Assembly (NCBI GenBank): GCA_021773335.1
Contig: JAJFKG010000028.1
Location: 1 to 64,000, forward strand
Source: Gammaproteobacteria bacterium
GTDB lineage: Bacteria > Pseudomonadota > Gammaproteobacteria > JAJFKG01
Direction: 5' to 3'
Length of the DNA: 64,000 bases
Below the pieces are notes generated by a model. The model had not been told where the DNA came from. It saw only the letters and a program-made list of their open reading frames with translations, and ran no database searches. The position numbers and the translations under genes were made by a program. Below, one piece after another: positions 9,844-19,047 of the stretch (position 1 is its first letter; each line of letters begins with the position of its first letter).

Positions 9844-10772
9844 GAATTGTTTTTGCAGGGACGCCGGCGTTTGCATGTCCTATCTTGCAAGCCTTAATCG
9901 AATCTGAGCATGAAGTCTGTTGTGTGTATACGCAACCGGATCGCCCCGCGGGGCGTGGACGTTATTTACAAGCGAGTCCTGTTAAACAACTTGCACAAAC
10001 CCATAATATTACGGTGGCACAACCTCAATCTTTAAAGGGCGAAGAACAAGCACAAGTTTTACAGGCACTAGCACCTGATGTGATGGTGGTAGTTGCCTAC
10101 GGTCTGTTATTACCCGCGAGTATTTTATCGATTCCGCGTTTAGGTTGTATCAATGTGCACGGTTCTTTATTGCCGCGCTGGCGCGGCGCGGCGCCGATTC
10201 AGCGCGCGATTTTAGCGGGTGACAGTGAGACAGGCATCACTATTATGCAAATGGAACGGGGTTTAGATACTGGCGCAATGTGGTTAAAGCAAAGCTGTGC
10301 GATTGCAGAAACAGATACTGGTGAAACTATTCATGAGCGTTTAGCACAAATGGGTGGTGACATGATTGTGCCAGCGTTAGTGGGTATTGAGTCTGGTAAG
10401 TTACATGCCGAAGCACAAGATGATAGTTTAGCGACGTATGCGCATAAACTTGTAAAATCGGAAGCACAGATCGATTGGAAAAAGTCGGCCATCGAGATTG
10501 AGCGTATGGTACGTGCGTTTAATCCATGGCCAGTCGCATATTTTAATTTGCAAGGACAAAACGTGCGAGCGTGGGATGCGCGGGTTATGGCACAAGCGAC
10601 AGAGCAAACTGCGGGTGTTGTTATAAATGCCAATGCAGAGGGTATTGATATTGCCACGGGCGAGGGTGTTTTGCGTTTGTTAGAATTACAATTCCCGGGT
10701 AGCAAGCGGTTACCGGTGAGCGCTATTTTAAATGCCAAAGCTGAGCAGTTTGTTCCTGGAAATTCCTTGTGA
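9840..10772 (+). CDS. fmt: Methionyl-tRNA formyltransferase
   Basis: Formylates Met-tRNAfMet using 10-formyl-tetrahydrofolate for translation initiation. The 310-aa protein has the N-terminal formyltransferase fold with [17 protein letters not shown] near residues 103-119 (the folate/active-site signature) and a C-terminal OB-like domain. It overlaps def by 4 nt (ATGA) and rsmB by 4 nt (GTGA), so the three are translationally coupled. Confidence 0.97.
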   Translation: MRIVFAGTPAFACPILQALIESEHEVCCVYTQPDRPAGRGRYLQASPVKQLAQTHNITVAQPQSLKGEEQAQVLQALAPDVMVVVAYGLLLPASILSIPRLGCINVHGSLLPRWRGAAPIQRAILAGDSETGITIMQMERGLDTGAMWLKQSCAIAETDTGETIHERLAQMGGDMIVPALVGIESGKLHAEAQDDSLATYAHKLVKSEAQIDWKKSAIEIERMVRAFNPWPVAYFNLQGQNVRAWDARVMAQATEQTAGVVINANAEGIDIATGEGVLRLLELQFPGSKRLPVSAILNAKAEQFVPGNSL

Positions 10773-12115
10773 AACGGTCGTCTAATCCCCGTGTCGTTGC
10801 GAGTCAAGTATTACATAAAATTACCAGCGCAGGTGTTTCTTTAGCGAAGTTGTTACCGAGTTTGTGGCAAGACAATGCGTTTGAACCCGCGCAGCGTGCC
10901 TTAGTCCAAGAGTTATGTTATGGCACTTGTCGTTGGTATTTTCAATTAGAGTATTTGGCGACGCAACTGTTGAGTAAACCCTTGCGCAGCAAAGATCATG
11001 ATGTTTATTGCCTGATATTGATTGGGTTGTATCAATTGCAGCATATGCAAATAAAGCCTTATGCCGTAGTTAATGAAACTGCGAAAGCAGCAAAGTTGCT
11101 TGGTAAGTCATGGGCGGTGAGTTTGGTGAACGCAGTGCTGCGGAATTACCAACGCCAACAGGACGCATTGTCCCAAAGTTTAAAAAACAATAATAGCGCG
11201 AAAATGGCGCACCCACAATGGCTGTGTGAGCTAATACAAAAAGCATGGCCACAACACGTAGATGCTATTATGCAGGCGAACAATCAACGTCCGCCGCTAG
11301 TGTTGCGGGTGAATCGGCGTGTTTGCAGTCGCGAAGATTATCTGCAACGTTTACACGAAAGTGAGATTGAAGCTGTTGCTATAGAGCAGGCGCAAGATGC
11401 GATCTTGCTCAAGAAAGCATGCTCAGTAAGTGAGATACCTGGTTTTTATGAGGGTGTTTGCTCAGTGCAAGATGCGGCAGCGCAGTTGGCGGCAGATTTG
11501 TTGGACTTGCAGGTGGGACAACGAGTGCTGGATGCCTGTGCGGCACCTGGTGGCAAGACCACGCATATATTAGAGCGTCAGTCTAATTTGGCTTGTTTGC
11601 ATGCTTTAGATAATGATGCGCAACGTTTAGAAAAAATTCATGAAAACTTGCAGCGCTTGGCGTTGCATGATGATGCTAAGGTAAAATGCCTTGCCGCAGA
11701 TGCTGCGGATATTACCGCATGGTGGGATGGTGAGTTATACGATCGTATTTTATTAGATGCACCTTGTTCGGCTACAGGTGTGATTCGGCGCCATCCTGAT
11801 ATTAAATTATTACGTCAAGCTGACGATATTGCTGGTTTGGCTATGCAGCAACAACGTTTACTGAGCGCATTATGGCGAGTATTAAAGCCGGGTGGTAAGT
11901 TAGTGTATGCGACTTGTTCAGTGCTACCGGCGGAGAATGTTGATATTGTTAGTGTTTTTTTGGATACTCAAAAAGATGCGCGTGAGATGACTATTGATGC
12001 TGACTGGGGGCATGTGCAAAAGGTTGGGCGACAAGTTTTGCCGGGGGATGAAGTCGCGTTTGATGGTTTTTATTACGCGGTGTTGGGTAAAAATAAAAAA
12101 GAATCTAAATCGTAG
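10769..12115 (+). CDS. rsmB: 16S rRNA (cytosine-967-C5)-methyltransferase RsmB
   Basis: A 448-aa SAM-dependent rRNA methyltransferase. The N-terminal ~140 residues form a NusB-like RNA-binding domain. The Rossmann domain shows DACAAPGGKT near residue 254 (SAM binding), DAPCSATG near 329 and ATCSV near 380; the two cysteines are the catalytic pair of the m5C family. The start is GTG, inside the fmt stop (GTGA). The stop codon lies in the left arm of a large palindrome (12112-12205) that probably ends transcription. Confidence 0.95.
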   Translation: MKRSSNPRVVASQVLHKITSAGVSLAKLLPSLWQDNAFEPAQRALVQELCYGTCRWYFQLEYLATQLLSKPLRSKDHDVYCLILIGLYQLQHMQIKPYAVVNETAKAAKLLGKSWAVSLVNAVLRNYQRQQDALSQSLKNNNSAKMAHPQWLCELIQKAWPQHVDAIMQANNQRPPLVLRVNRRVCSREDYLQRLHESEIEAVAIEQAQDAILLKKACSVSEIPGFYEGVCSVQDAAAQLAADLLDLQVGQRVLDACAAPGGKTTHILERQSNLACLHALDNDAQRLEKIHENLQRLALHDDAKVKCLAADAADITAWWDGELYDRILLDAPCSATGVIRRHPDIKLLRQADDIAGLAMQQQRLLSALWRVLKPGGKLVYATCSVLPAENVDIVSVFLDTQKDAREMTIDADWGHVQKVGRQVLPGDEVAFDGFYYAVLGKNKKESKS

Positions 12116-12205
12116 CCCGGATAAGCGCGGGACGCGCGTCATCCGGGGAGGTTGTTAGCGCTTGCTGTTCCCGGATGACGTTGCTGCGCAACTTATCCGG
12201 GCTAC
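12112..12205. repeat. Nested REP/BIME-like palindrome after rsmB
   Basis: Outer arms gtagcccggataag (12112-12125) and cttatccgggctac (12192-12205) are perfect inverted repeats. Inside are further arms, cgtcatccggg and cccggatgacg. The whole could fold as one long stem. It overlaps the rsmB TAG stop, so it may act as a terminator or mRNA-stabilising element although there is no T-run. Confidence 0.75.
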
Positions 12206-12262
12206 CTCTGGGCTTGAGGCAGAGACAGTGGGCTACACAAGATACAGACCGAGGGAGCAAAC

Positions 12263-12622
12263 ATGAAAGTACTAGCTATCATCTTAATCGTATTAATGGC
12301 CTTCTTCTTAGGCTTGCATCTAGCTTTTCCAGCCGCAGTGCTTGGCATTAGCATCACTGCAGGTCTGTGGTATGCGATCGTTGGTTCGATCTTTTTATTC
12401 TGTGCCTTGATCTTATTATTGTTTGTGGTGACCGGCTTAGGGTTGTTATTCCTAACGCTATTTGCGATCGGGTGGTTTGTTATCGCTTTAATCTTGTTCC
12501 CATTCTTGTTGCCAATCTTGCTGCCGCTATTGTTACTGATTTTTTTCATTTCCTTATTTCGTCGCCAACAAGCGCGTAAGAATAAACTGCAATTAACGGA
12601 TGAGAGTGAATCCAGCTCTTAA
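12263..12622 (+). CDS. Small polytopic membrane protein of unknown function
   Basis: A 119-aa very hydrophobic protein with about three membrane segments (residues ~2-30, 35-60 and 62-98) and a short basic-then-acidic tail (RRQQARKNK...DESESSS). A GAGGGAG ribosome-binding site lies upstream of ATG 12263. Runs of Leu, Phe and Ile give no recognisable domain. It stands alone between a palindrome and a convergent esterase gene. Confidence 0.7.
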   Translation: MKVLAIILIVLMAFFLGLHLAFPAAVLGISITAGLWYAIVGSIFLFCALILLLFVVTGLGLLFLTLFAIGWFVIALILFPFLLPILLPLLLLIFFISLFRRQQARKNKLQLTDESESSS

Positions 12623-12732
12623 TTTAGGGTGTGACCATTATGGCATCTATTTGGGTTTTCCCCACTGGTCATGAGGTTATAGATGCAACAGGTAAAACAC
12701 TTGCTGTTACTCTGTCAGAATAATGAAATGGG

Positions 12733-12754
12733 GCACTGCTTAGTGCAGCTTTTT
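12733..12754 (+). terminator. Weak hairpin with T-run after the small membrane protein
   Basis: gcact (12733-12737) pairs with agtgc (12742-12746) and is followed by a run of five T. The stem is short, so this is only a possible terminator. Confidence 0.35.
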
Positions 12755-12789
12755 AGCCGCGAGTGACTTCGCGCAGGCACTCACTTAAC

Positions 12790-12823
12790 AATAAACACCA
12801 CGGGTTTAACCGAGGTGTTTATT
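12790..12823 (-). terminator. Hairpin terminator of the esterase gene
   Basis: Perfect arms aataaacacc (12790-12799) and ggtgtttatt (12814-12823) lie directly after the stop codon of the minus-strand esterase. The A/T-rich outer stem gives T residues at the end in that direction. Confidence 0.65.
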
Positions 12824-12824
12824 T

Positions 12825-13496
12825 CTACGTATTATAAATTCTTTGCAGCCACTGACTGATATCATGCACTTCTTCAGCGCAAACACTGTGTGGCATGGGG
12901 TAACTATGCCACTCAATCTTATAATTTAACGTTTCTAAGTATTGTTTACTGTCTTCGGCCATGGCGATCGGTAATAGCGGATCTTGCGAACCATGGGCGT
13001 AGAAAATCGAAATATCGCGGTTGGCATGACTTACTTCGGCTTCTAAGGTTGTCGCCAGTGGTAAATAGGTTGATAAAGCCATAATTCCCGCAAGTTTATC
13101 TTTGTAGCGCAAACCGGATTGTAAGGCGATGGCTCCACCTTGTGAAAAGCCTGCGAGGACGATCTTATCGGCACGAATACCACTTGCTAGTTCTTTCTCA
13201 ATTAAATCTTCGACAATTTTCTGTGAAGCATGAATGGCAGGTTGGTCTTCTTTGGCTGTTCGGTCCAAACCTAAGATATCGTACCAAGCACGCATGTGTA
13301 TACCGCCGTTGATGGTGATGGGGCGGATCGGTGCGTGTGGGAAAATAAAACGTAAAGGCAGGCTGTTAGGTAGATTGAGTTCGGGCACGATGGGCACGAA
13401 ATCATTGCCGTCGGCACCTAAACCATGTAGCCAGATGACACTGCCAATAGGATCCTGTTGTGGGGGTAATTCAATTACTTCGATTTCATTAGTCAT
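12825..13496 (-). CDS. Alpha/beta-hydrolase carboxylesterase / lysophospholipase-like
   Basis: A predicted esterase of the phospholipase/carboxylesterase (abhydrolase_2) family, 223 aa. The catalytic triad is visible: Ser in GFSQGG near residue 118, Asp in GSQDPLLP near 172 and His in PHSVCAEE near 202. The oxyanion motif is WLHGLGADGNDF near residue 22. ATG 13496 is chosen because AAAGG sits 7 nt upstream of it; earlier in-frame starts lie on top of or before that site. The substrate is not known. A promoter (TTGACA, 17 nt, TAAAAT) is placed in the palindrome at 13560-13588. Confidence 0.88.
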   Translation of the reverse strand: MTNEIEVIELPPQQDPIGSVIWLHGLGADGNDFVPIVPELNLPNSLPLRFIFPHAPIRPITINGGIHMRAWYDILGLDRTAKEDQPAIHASQKIVEDLIEKELASGIRADKIVLAGFSQGGAIALQSGLRYKDKLAGIMALSTYLPLATTLEAEVSHANRDISIFYAHGSQDPLLPIAMAEDSKQYLETLNYKIEWHSYPMPHSVCAEEVHDISQWLQRIYNT

Positions 13497-13559
13497 TTTC
13501 ATGCCTTTAAATTTAAGTGAATGTGGTTGTTTTACAGCAACCATTTGATTAAATGGTTT

Positions 13560-13667
13560 ATTTTACTAGTTCTTGATTTTTTTGTCAAGTTATAACTATA
13601 CATTTATTATCTAATGTATAGTTATAACTTGACAAATTATGGCTTTATGTATATATATAACTATACA
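13560..13667. promoter_or_regulatory. Divergent promoters over a perfect 24-bp-arm palindrome (operator)
   Basis: Arms 13581-13604 and 13613-13636 are perfect 24-nt inverted repeats with an 8-nt loop. Each arm carries TTGACA pointing outward. On plus, TTGACA 13629-13634, a 17-nt spacer and TATATA 13652-13657 face the Xre gene. On minus, TTGACA 13588-13583, 17 nt and TAAAAT 13565-13560 face the esterase. The half-site ataactatac occurs in the palindrome and again at 13657-13666 over the plus -10 region. The layout suits autoregulation by the Xre-type protein encoded just downstream. Confidence 0.75.
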
Positions 13668-13685
13668 ACATTTGAGGGTAACTCT

Positions 13686-14150
13686 ATGGGCATTAAGTCA
13701 GTTGTAGCTAGCCAATATCGTGAGATCGTAAATCAGGCTGCTAAAAATGTAAAAAACATACCTTTTCCTCCTGAAGGGTGGTTACGCACGACTCGAAATG
13801 CGCTCGGTATGTCGGCCACACAACTTGCGCGACGTTTGGGTAAAACGCGTGGTCTCGTTTCTTATGCCGAAAAAGCGGAGCTAGAGGGTAGTGTGACGCT
13901 CAAGACGATGCGCGCAATGGCCGAAATGATGGATTGTCATTTTGTTTATGCTATTGTACCGGAGCATAGCGCCGAAAAGATATTAGTCAATCGCGCAAAA
14001 GATAAAGCAGAAAAATTAGTTGCAGAGAGTAGTAAACATATGGCGCTAGAGCAGCAAGCCCTTTCAAAACAACAGATAGCGTTTGAAATAAAACGATTAC
14101 AACAACAAATGCTAGAATCTATGCCGACAGATTTCTGGAATGATGATTGA
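13686..14150 (+). CDS. Mobile mystery protein A (Xre-type HTH regulator/antitoxin)
   Basis: A 154-aa protein of the mobile mystery A family with an Xre-like helix-turn-helix at about residues 35-75 (LRTTRNALGMSATQLARRLGKT-type region). A basic, Gln-rich helical tail follows. ATG 13686 is used because GAGGG lies 8 nt upstream; the longer frame starts inside the operator. It overlaps the Fic gene region and should be its partner. Members of this pair were originally noted on mobile elements. Antitoxin and autorepressor roles are inferred from the HTH, the operator and the pairing. Confidence 0.85.
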   Translation: MGIKSVVASQYREIVNQAAKNVKNIPFPPEGWLRTTRNALGMSATQLARRLGKTRGLVSYAEKAELEGSVTLKTMRAMAEMMDCHFVYAIVPEHSAEKILVNRAKDKAEKLVAESSKHMALEQQALSKQQIAFEIKRLQQQMLESMPTDFWNDD

Positions 14151-14161
14151 GAGGATATCTG

Positions 14162-14746
14162 ATGGAATTTCCTGATGGTGCTACCCCGCTTGATCCAGAT
14201 GAGATGGAAGGACTACGATTTAAGCATATAACAACACGTGCTGAGTTGGATCATTTAGAGCAGGCAAATGTGCAAAGTGGTATCGAGTGGATGCGCAGGA
14301 GTAATCGTACAGATTTGCTTACTGAAAAATATGTGTGTGATCTACACAAGCAATTATTTGGCGAAGTATGGCAATGGGCAGGAAAGTTTCGTAAGACAGA
14401 AAAAAATATTGGCATTGATCCATTACATATAGCCGTTGAGTTACACAAATTGCTGCATGATATGCAGTATTGGCACAAGCAAAATAGTTATTCTGCTTAT
14501 GAGGCGTGCATACGATTTCATCATCGTTTAGTTTCGATACATCCATTTGCGAATGGCAATGGGCGTCATGCGAGGATCATGACAGATGCAATACTATTGA
14601 AAATTTACCAGCTTCCTCTCTTAGATTGGGCGGGTGGCCATAATCTACAATCGATGAATGTAAGGCGTGTCGAATACATTAATGCATTGAGGGCAGCGGA
14701 CAAAGGTAGTTACCAGTTGTTATTTAATTTTGCCGGCATTAATTAA
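14162..14746 (+). CDS. Mobile mystery protein B (Fic-domain protein)
   Basis: A 194-aa Fic/DOC-fold protein starting MEFPDGATPLDPDE, typical of mobile mystery protein B. The Fic active-site motif HPFANGNGRH lies near residues 127-136 and is intact (His, Asn/Asp position, GNGR), so AMP- or nucleotide-transfer activity is possible. ATG 14162 follows GAGAGG by 7 nt and lies 11 nt after the protein A stop. Together the two genes form a toxin-antitoxin-like module; the target is unknown. Confidence 0.87.
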   Translation: MEFPDGATPLDPDEMEGLRFKHITTRAELDHLEQANVQSGIEWMRRSNRTDLLTEKYVCDLHKQLFGEVWQWAGKFRKTEKNIGIDPLHIAVELHKLLHDMQYWHKQNSYSAYEACIRFHHRLVSIHPFANGNGRHARIMTDAILLKIYQLPLLDWAGGHNLQSMNVRRVEYINALRAADKGSYQLLFNFAGIN

Positions 14747-14829
14747 AGACTTTCGGTATGAGTGCATTGATTTTAGTGGAAGTGCCTGTAATACTTCGCT
14801 TTTATTTAACCAGACGGTATTAGAATAAA

Positions 14830-14982
14830 ATGAAACTTTCAGTTTGGCAAAAAATCATCATCAGCAGTGTATTAATAACCTATATTGCACTAGTGAGTGG
14901 CTGTGGGATGACGGGGCCCTTGTATCCACCGAGTGATAAGCGTGCGCAACCCCAAAAATCCACTAAAGATAGCTGGTTTTAA
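14830..14982 (+). CDS. lptM: LptM-like (YifL) small lipoprotein
   Basis: A 50-aa protein with a lysine-start signal, a hydrophobic core and a lipobox LVSGC with the acylated Cys at residue 25. The following CGMTGPLYPP matches the conserved LptM/YifL motif (CGxxGPLYxP). LptM assists LptD maturation at the LPS translocon in E. coli. It sits directly upstream of lysA, the same neighbourhood as yifL in many gammaproteobacteria. Confidence 0.85.
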   Translation: MKLSVWQKIIISSVLITYIALVSGCGMTGPLYPPSDKRAQPQKSTKDSWF

Positions 14983-14999
14983 AGAATAAGGAATTCGAT

Positions 15000-16250
15000 A
15001 TGGATCACTTTGAGTATCGTGACGGTGAATTATACGCTGAAGAAGTCAAGGTCAGCGATATTGCGCAACGCTTTGGAACACCGTGTTATGTGTATTCACG
15101 CGCGACGTTAGAACGTCATTGGCATGTTATCGATGGTGTTTGTAAAGATTGGCCGCATCGCATTTGTTATGCGGTGAAAGCCAATTCTAATCTCGCTATT
15201 TTGAATTTATTTGTGCGCTTAGGTTCAGGTTTTGATATTGTGTCGCAGGGTGAGTTAGAACGCGTGATCGCTGCTGGGGGTGATCCGAGCAAGGTCGTGT
15301 TTTCTGGCGTCGCTAAACTTGAAAGTGAAATGCGCCGCGCTTTGGAAGTCGGCATTAATTGTTTTAATGTCGAGTCTGGGGCTGAATTAGAGTGCTTAAA
15401 TGCGGTGGCAGCGCAGATGGGTAAGCAAGCACCGGTTTCGATTCGCATTAACCCCGACGTAGATGCAATGACGCATCCTTATATTTCAACCGGTCTTAAA
15501 GAAAATAAGTTTGGCGTTGATATCGATGAAGCAAAAGGCTTGTATCGCCAAGCGCTAAGCATGTCACATGTGCGTATTGTCGGGGTTGATTATCATATTG
15601 GTTCGCAATTAACAGAATTAAAACCGTTTCAAGATGCGTTAGAACGCGTGCTAAAATTTATTGATGAATTACAAGCAGAGCTTGATATTCAATTTGAGCA
15701 TTTAGATTTAGGTGGTGGCTTGGGTGTGCGCTATCGTGATGAACAACCACCGGAGCCAGCAGCCTATACGGCAGCGCTATTAGAACAAATGGCAGGTCGG
15801 CAACTAGAATTGGTTTTTGAACCAGGGCGTGTGATTGCCGCGAACGCCGGGATTTTGGTTACGACGGTTGAATTTTTAAAACCAACGGCACACAAACATT
15901 TTGCGATCGTGGATGCCGGTATGAATGATTTAATTCGCCCAGCCTTATATGATGCTTGGCAAGCAATAGTTCCAGTAGTACAGCATGCTGATGTACCCGC
16001 ACAAGACTATGATGTTGTTGGCCCGATATGTGAAACGGGCGATTTTCTTGGTAAACAACGCGAATTAGCTATCAAGCAAGGTGATTATTTGGCGGTGCGC
16101 TCGGCGGGGGCCTATGGTTTTACCATGAGTTCGAATTACAATTCGCGACCGCGCGCGGCAGAAGTCTTAGTCGATGGTAAGCAAGCGCATTTAATCCGTG
16201 AACGTGAAACGATTAGTGAGTTGTATGCGGGAGAGAAAATCTTACCGTGA
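15000..16250 (+). CDS. lysA: Diaminopimelate decarboxylase
   Basis: PLP enzyme that converts meso-DAP to L-lysine. The 416-aa protein has the fold III alanine-racemase-like barrel with the PLP lysine in CYAVKANSN near residue 58, HIGSQ near 200, GGGLGV near 240, EPGR near 277 and CETGDF near 344. AAGGA lies upstream of ATG 15000. It follows lptM by 17 nt and overlaps recG by 4 nt (GTGA). Confidence 0.96.
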   Translation: MDHFEYRDGELYAEEVKVSDIAQRFGTPCYVYSRATLERHWHVIDGVCKDWPHRICYAVKANSNLAILNLFVRLGSGFDIVSQGELERVIAAGGDPSKVVFSGVAKLESEMRRALEVGINCFNVESGAELECLNAVAAQMGKQAPVSIRINPDVDAMTHPYISTGLKENKFGVDIDEAKGLYRQALSMSHVRIVGVDYHIGSQLTELKPFQDALERVLKFIDELQAELDIQFEHLDLGGGLGVRYRDEQPPEPAAYTAALLEQMAGRQLELVFEPGRVIAANAGILVTTVEFLKPTAHKHFAIVDAGMNDLIRPALYDAWQAIVPVVQHADVPAQDYDVVGPICETGDFLGKQRELAIKQGDYLAVRSAGAYGFTMSSNYNSRPRAAEVLVDGKQAHLIRERETISELYAGEKILP

Positions 16251-18346
16251 GCTTGAGCAATTTACCCTGTGCGGAATTGCAGGGTGTAGGTAAAAAGATC
16301 AATGAATTGCTTAAAAAGCGTGGTATTCATACGGTTTATGATTTGTTATTTCATTTTCCCTCGCGTTATCAAGACCGCACCCGCATTCTACCTATCGCCG
16401 ATCTTTTACCAGATATCTCTGCCTTAATCGAAGGCGAAGTCATTAAAACGTCAGTGACGTTTGGGCGTAAGCGTGGCATGTTATGCCGTATTGCCGATGC
16501 CAGCGGCGAAATCAATCTGCGTTTTTTTCATTTTAATATGGCACAGCAAAAACAATTAGCGGCGGGTACGCGTGTGCGCTGTTTCGGTGATGTCAAACAA
16601 GCGCCACGTGGGCGTCAGCTTATGATGATTCATCCCGAGTATCAAATCCTGGCGGATGATCAGATCGTGCTTGTTGACGCAACATTAACGCCGATATATC
16701 CAACGACTGAAGGTTTGACCCAAAACCGTTTGCGAAAAATGATCCAGCAGGTGCTGTCTTTGTTGGCAAAAGAAACGAGTTTAAACGAATTGTTGCCAGT
16801 CGCTGTTTTGCAACAGTATGAGTTGATGCCTCTGCGTGATGCTTTAGTGTGCTTGCATGCGCCGCCGCCAGAAGCTAATACAGAACTCTTGCTAGCAGGC
16901 AAACATCCGGCCCAGCAACGCCTCGTTTTCGAAGAATTATTAGCCCACCATGCGGCATTGCGGCGCATGCGTGAATATATGCAAAGCCAACAAGCATTGC
17001 GTTTGGTAGGTGATAATAATAGCGCTTTGTTAGGCGAATTTATCGCCGCATTACCGTTTTCTTTAACAAGTGCACAGCAGCGTGTGCTGGATGAGATGTT
17101 AACGGATATCGCACAAACGCGTCCGATGTTACGATTGGTGCAAGGTGATGTTGGCTCAGGTAAAACAGTGATTGCAGCCTTGGGGGTATTACAGGCTGTT
17201 GCTAGTGGGCATCAAGCGGCATTAATGGCACCTACGGAATTATTAGCAGAGCAACATTACCGCCAATTTAAACAATGGCTTGCGCCTTTAGGTGTGGAGG
17301 TGGCATGGCTCAGTGGTAGTGTGGGAGCGGCACAACGCCGTGAGACCTTGGCGATAATCAGTAGTGGTCAAGCGCAAGTAGTGATAGGGACACATGCTTT
17401 ATTTCAAGAGTCGGTGAAATTCAATCAATTAGCATTTGTCGTTATTGATGAGCAACACCGTTTTGGTGTTGAACAACGCTTAGCATTATGGGAAAAAGGC
17501 CACCAGGCAGGTTGCGTGGCGCATCAATTGGTAATGACAGCAACACCGATACCACGGACGTTGGCGATTACGGCTTTTGCCGATTTAGATTATTCAGTCA
17601 TTGATGAGTTGCCGCCAGGGCGCAAGCCAGTTACAACAGTGGCTTTAAGTAATCAACGTCGCGATGAGGTATTGCAGCGGGTCAAAGAGGTGGTGGTGCA
17701 AGGGCGCCAAGTCTATTGGGTGTGTACTTTGGTGGAAGAGTCGGACGTGTTGCAATGCCAAGCGGCGGAGGTGGCGGCAGAGCAATTACAGCAAGAGTTG
17801 CAAGGTTTGCGGGTTGGGCTTGTGCATGGACGCATGTCGAGTGCGGATAAAGATCTTGTCATGTCCGCTTTTGTGCGTGGCGATATAGATTTATTAGTGG
17901 CGACCACGGTGATTGAAGTCGGTGTCAATGTGCCTAATGCGAGTTTGATGATTATCGAAAATCCTGAACGTCTAGGCTTGGCGCAATTACATCAACTACG
18001 TGGTCGTGTCGGGCGGGGTGTAGCGCAAAGTTATTGTGTATTGTTATATCAATCGCCATTGACGCAGACAGCCAAAGAGCGTATTGCCTTAATGCGTGAG
18101 ACCAATGATGGTTTTAAAATTGCTGAAGCCGATTTGCATCAACGTGGTCCAGGTGAAGTTTTGGGTGCGCGACAGACGGGTCTGGTTGATTTGCGTGTGG
18201 CTGATTTAGTGCGGGATCAGTATTTAATTCCCAAGGTGCAAGAGGCGGCGCAGTTATTATTGGCAGATTATGACGAGTGTGTTGAACCTTTAATAGCGCA
18301 TTGGTTGGGCGATAAAGCGGTTTATATTGATGCGAATACGATGTGA
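16247..18346 (+). CDS. recG: ATP-dependent DNA helicase RecG
   Basis: A 699-aa branch-migration helicase that regresses stalled forks. It has an N-terminal wedge/OB region, Walker A GDVGSGKT near residue 300, the DEQH box (VIDEQHRFG) near 399, TATPIPRT near 431 and the C-terminal helicase motif QLRGRVGRG near 583. The start is GTG overlapping the lysA stop. It converges on the acid phosphatase gene with a 29-bp gap. Confidence 0.97.
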   Translation: MSLSNLPCAELQGVGKKINELLKKRGIHTVYDLLFHFPSRYQDRTRILPIADLLPDISALIEGEVIKTSVTFGRKRGMLCRIADASGEINLRFFHFNMAQQKQLAAGTRVRCFGDVKQAPRGRQLMMIHPEYQILADDQIVLVDATLTPIYPTTEGLTQNRLRKMIQQVLSLLAKETSLNELLPVAVLQQYELMPLRDALVCLHAPPPEANTELLLAGKHPAQQRLVFEELLAHHAALRRMREYMQSQQALRLVGDNNSALLGEFIAALPFSLTSAQQRVLDEMLTDIAQTRPMLRLVQGDVGSGKTVIAALGVLQAVASGHQAALMAPTELLAEQHYRQFKQWLAPLGVEVAWLSGSVGAAQRRETLAIISSGQAQVVIGTHALFQESVKFNQLAFVVIDEQHRFGVEQRLALWEKGHQAGCVAHQLVMTATPIPRTLAITAFADLDYSVIDELPPGRKPVTTVALSNQRRDEVLQRVKEVVVQGRQVYWVCTLVEESDVLQCQAAEVAAEQLQQELQGLRVGLVHGRMSSADKDLVMSAFVRGDIDLLVATTVIEVGVNVPNASLMIIENPERLGLAQLHQLRGRVGRGVAQSYCVLLYQSPLTQTAKERIALMRETNDGFKIAEADLHQRGPGEVLGARQTGLVDLRVADLVRDQYLIPKVQEAAQLLLADYDECVEPLIAHWLGDKAVYIDANTM

Positions 18347-18375
18347 GTTTCAGGGGCTCGCCTTATCTTCCGGTT

Positions 18376-19047
18376 TTAACCAATATAATAATACGGGTTC
18401 GGCAATTTAATGCCTTTGTCTGCATAACCGCCGAGTAAATCGCTTTGTTGATCGCCAACCGTTAAGACAATGTCGTAGCCCTTCTCTGTAATCTTTTTAC
18501 GAACTGCGGTTTTATAAGGGATTGCTGATTTTTGTTTGTAATTGCCAGGTTTAAGGTATAAACCATCCCAGTCGTTGTAACCGGCTTTATGTAAATTTTC
18601 GACTGTGGCAGCATGTAAAAACTCGGGCCGACCGGTAATAAAGAAAGTTGCAACGCCATGTGCTCTGGCGTAATTATACAGCGTCAGGGTTGGTGCAATC
18701 ACCGGGTCTTGGCCTTTGGCTTCGGCTTCTTCAAGTTGACGTACGGTGCCACCGAAGTCTAATGCCTTCATATCTTGATAATTAGAAAGTGATGTTTCAT
18801 CGATGTCGAAGACAATCGCGAGTTTTTGTTTGTTTTTACGTTTTGCATTTTCAGCTATACGCTCATTAAGATAAATTTGAGCTTTCTCATCTTGTCTAGT
18901 AATAGCGAGCGTATAATTGCCAGAGTCGTAATATTGAATTAAAACTTGTTTGAGAGAATGTAAATTAGTGGGTTCGGCATTACCGGTGCTGGCGAAACTT
19001 AGAGAAAGCATCAGGATGCAAAAAAGGCAATAGCGACGGATTTGCAT
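18376..19047 (-). CDS. Secreted HAD-superfamily acid phosphatase (subfamily IIIB)
   Basis: A 223-aa protein with a Sec signal peptide (residues 1-24, ending TGNA-EP). The HAD nucleophile motif is FDIDETSLSN near residue 77, followed by FFITGRPE (motif II), a conserved Lys in YKTAVRKKI (motif III) and GDQQSDLLGG (motif IV). This is the class B/e(P4)-like acid phosphatase family. It probably releases phosphate from periplasmic nucleotides or phosphoesters. Lipobox cysteine is absent, so it is soluble. Confidence 0.85.
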   Translation of the reverse strand: MQIRRYCLFCILMLSLSFASTGNAEPTNLHSLKQVLIQYYDSGNYTLAITRQDEKAQIYLNERIAENAKRKNKQKLAIVFDIDETSLSNYQDMKALDFGGTVRQLEEAEAKGQDPVIAPTLTLYNYARAHGVATFFITGRPEFLHAATVENLHKAGYNDWDGLYLKPGNYKQKSAIPYKTAVRKKITEKGYDIVLTVGDQQSDLLGGYADKGIKLPNPYYYIG

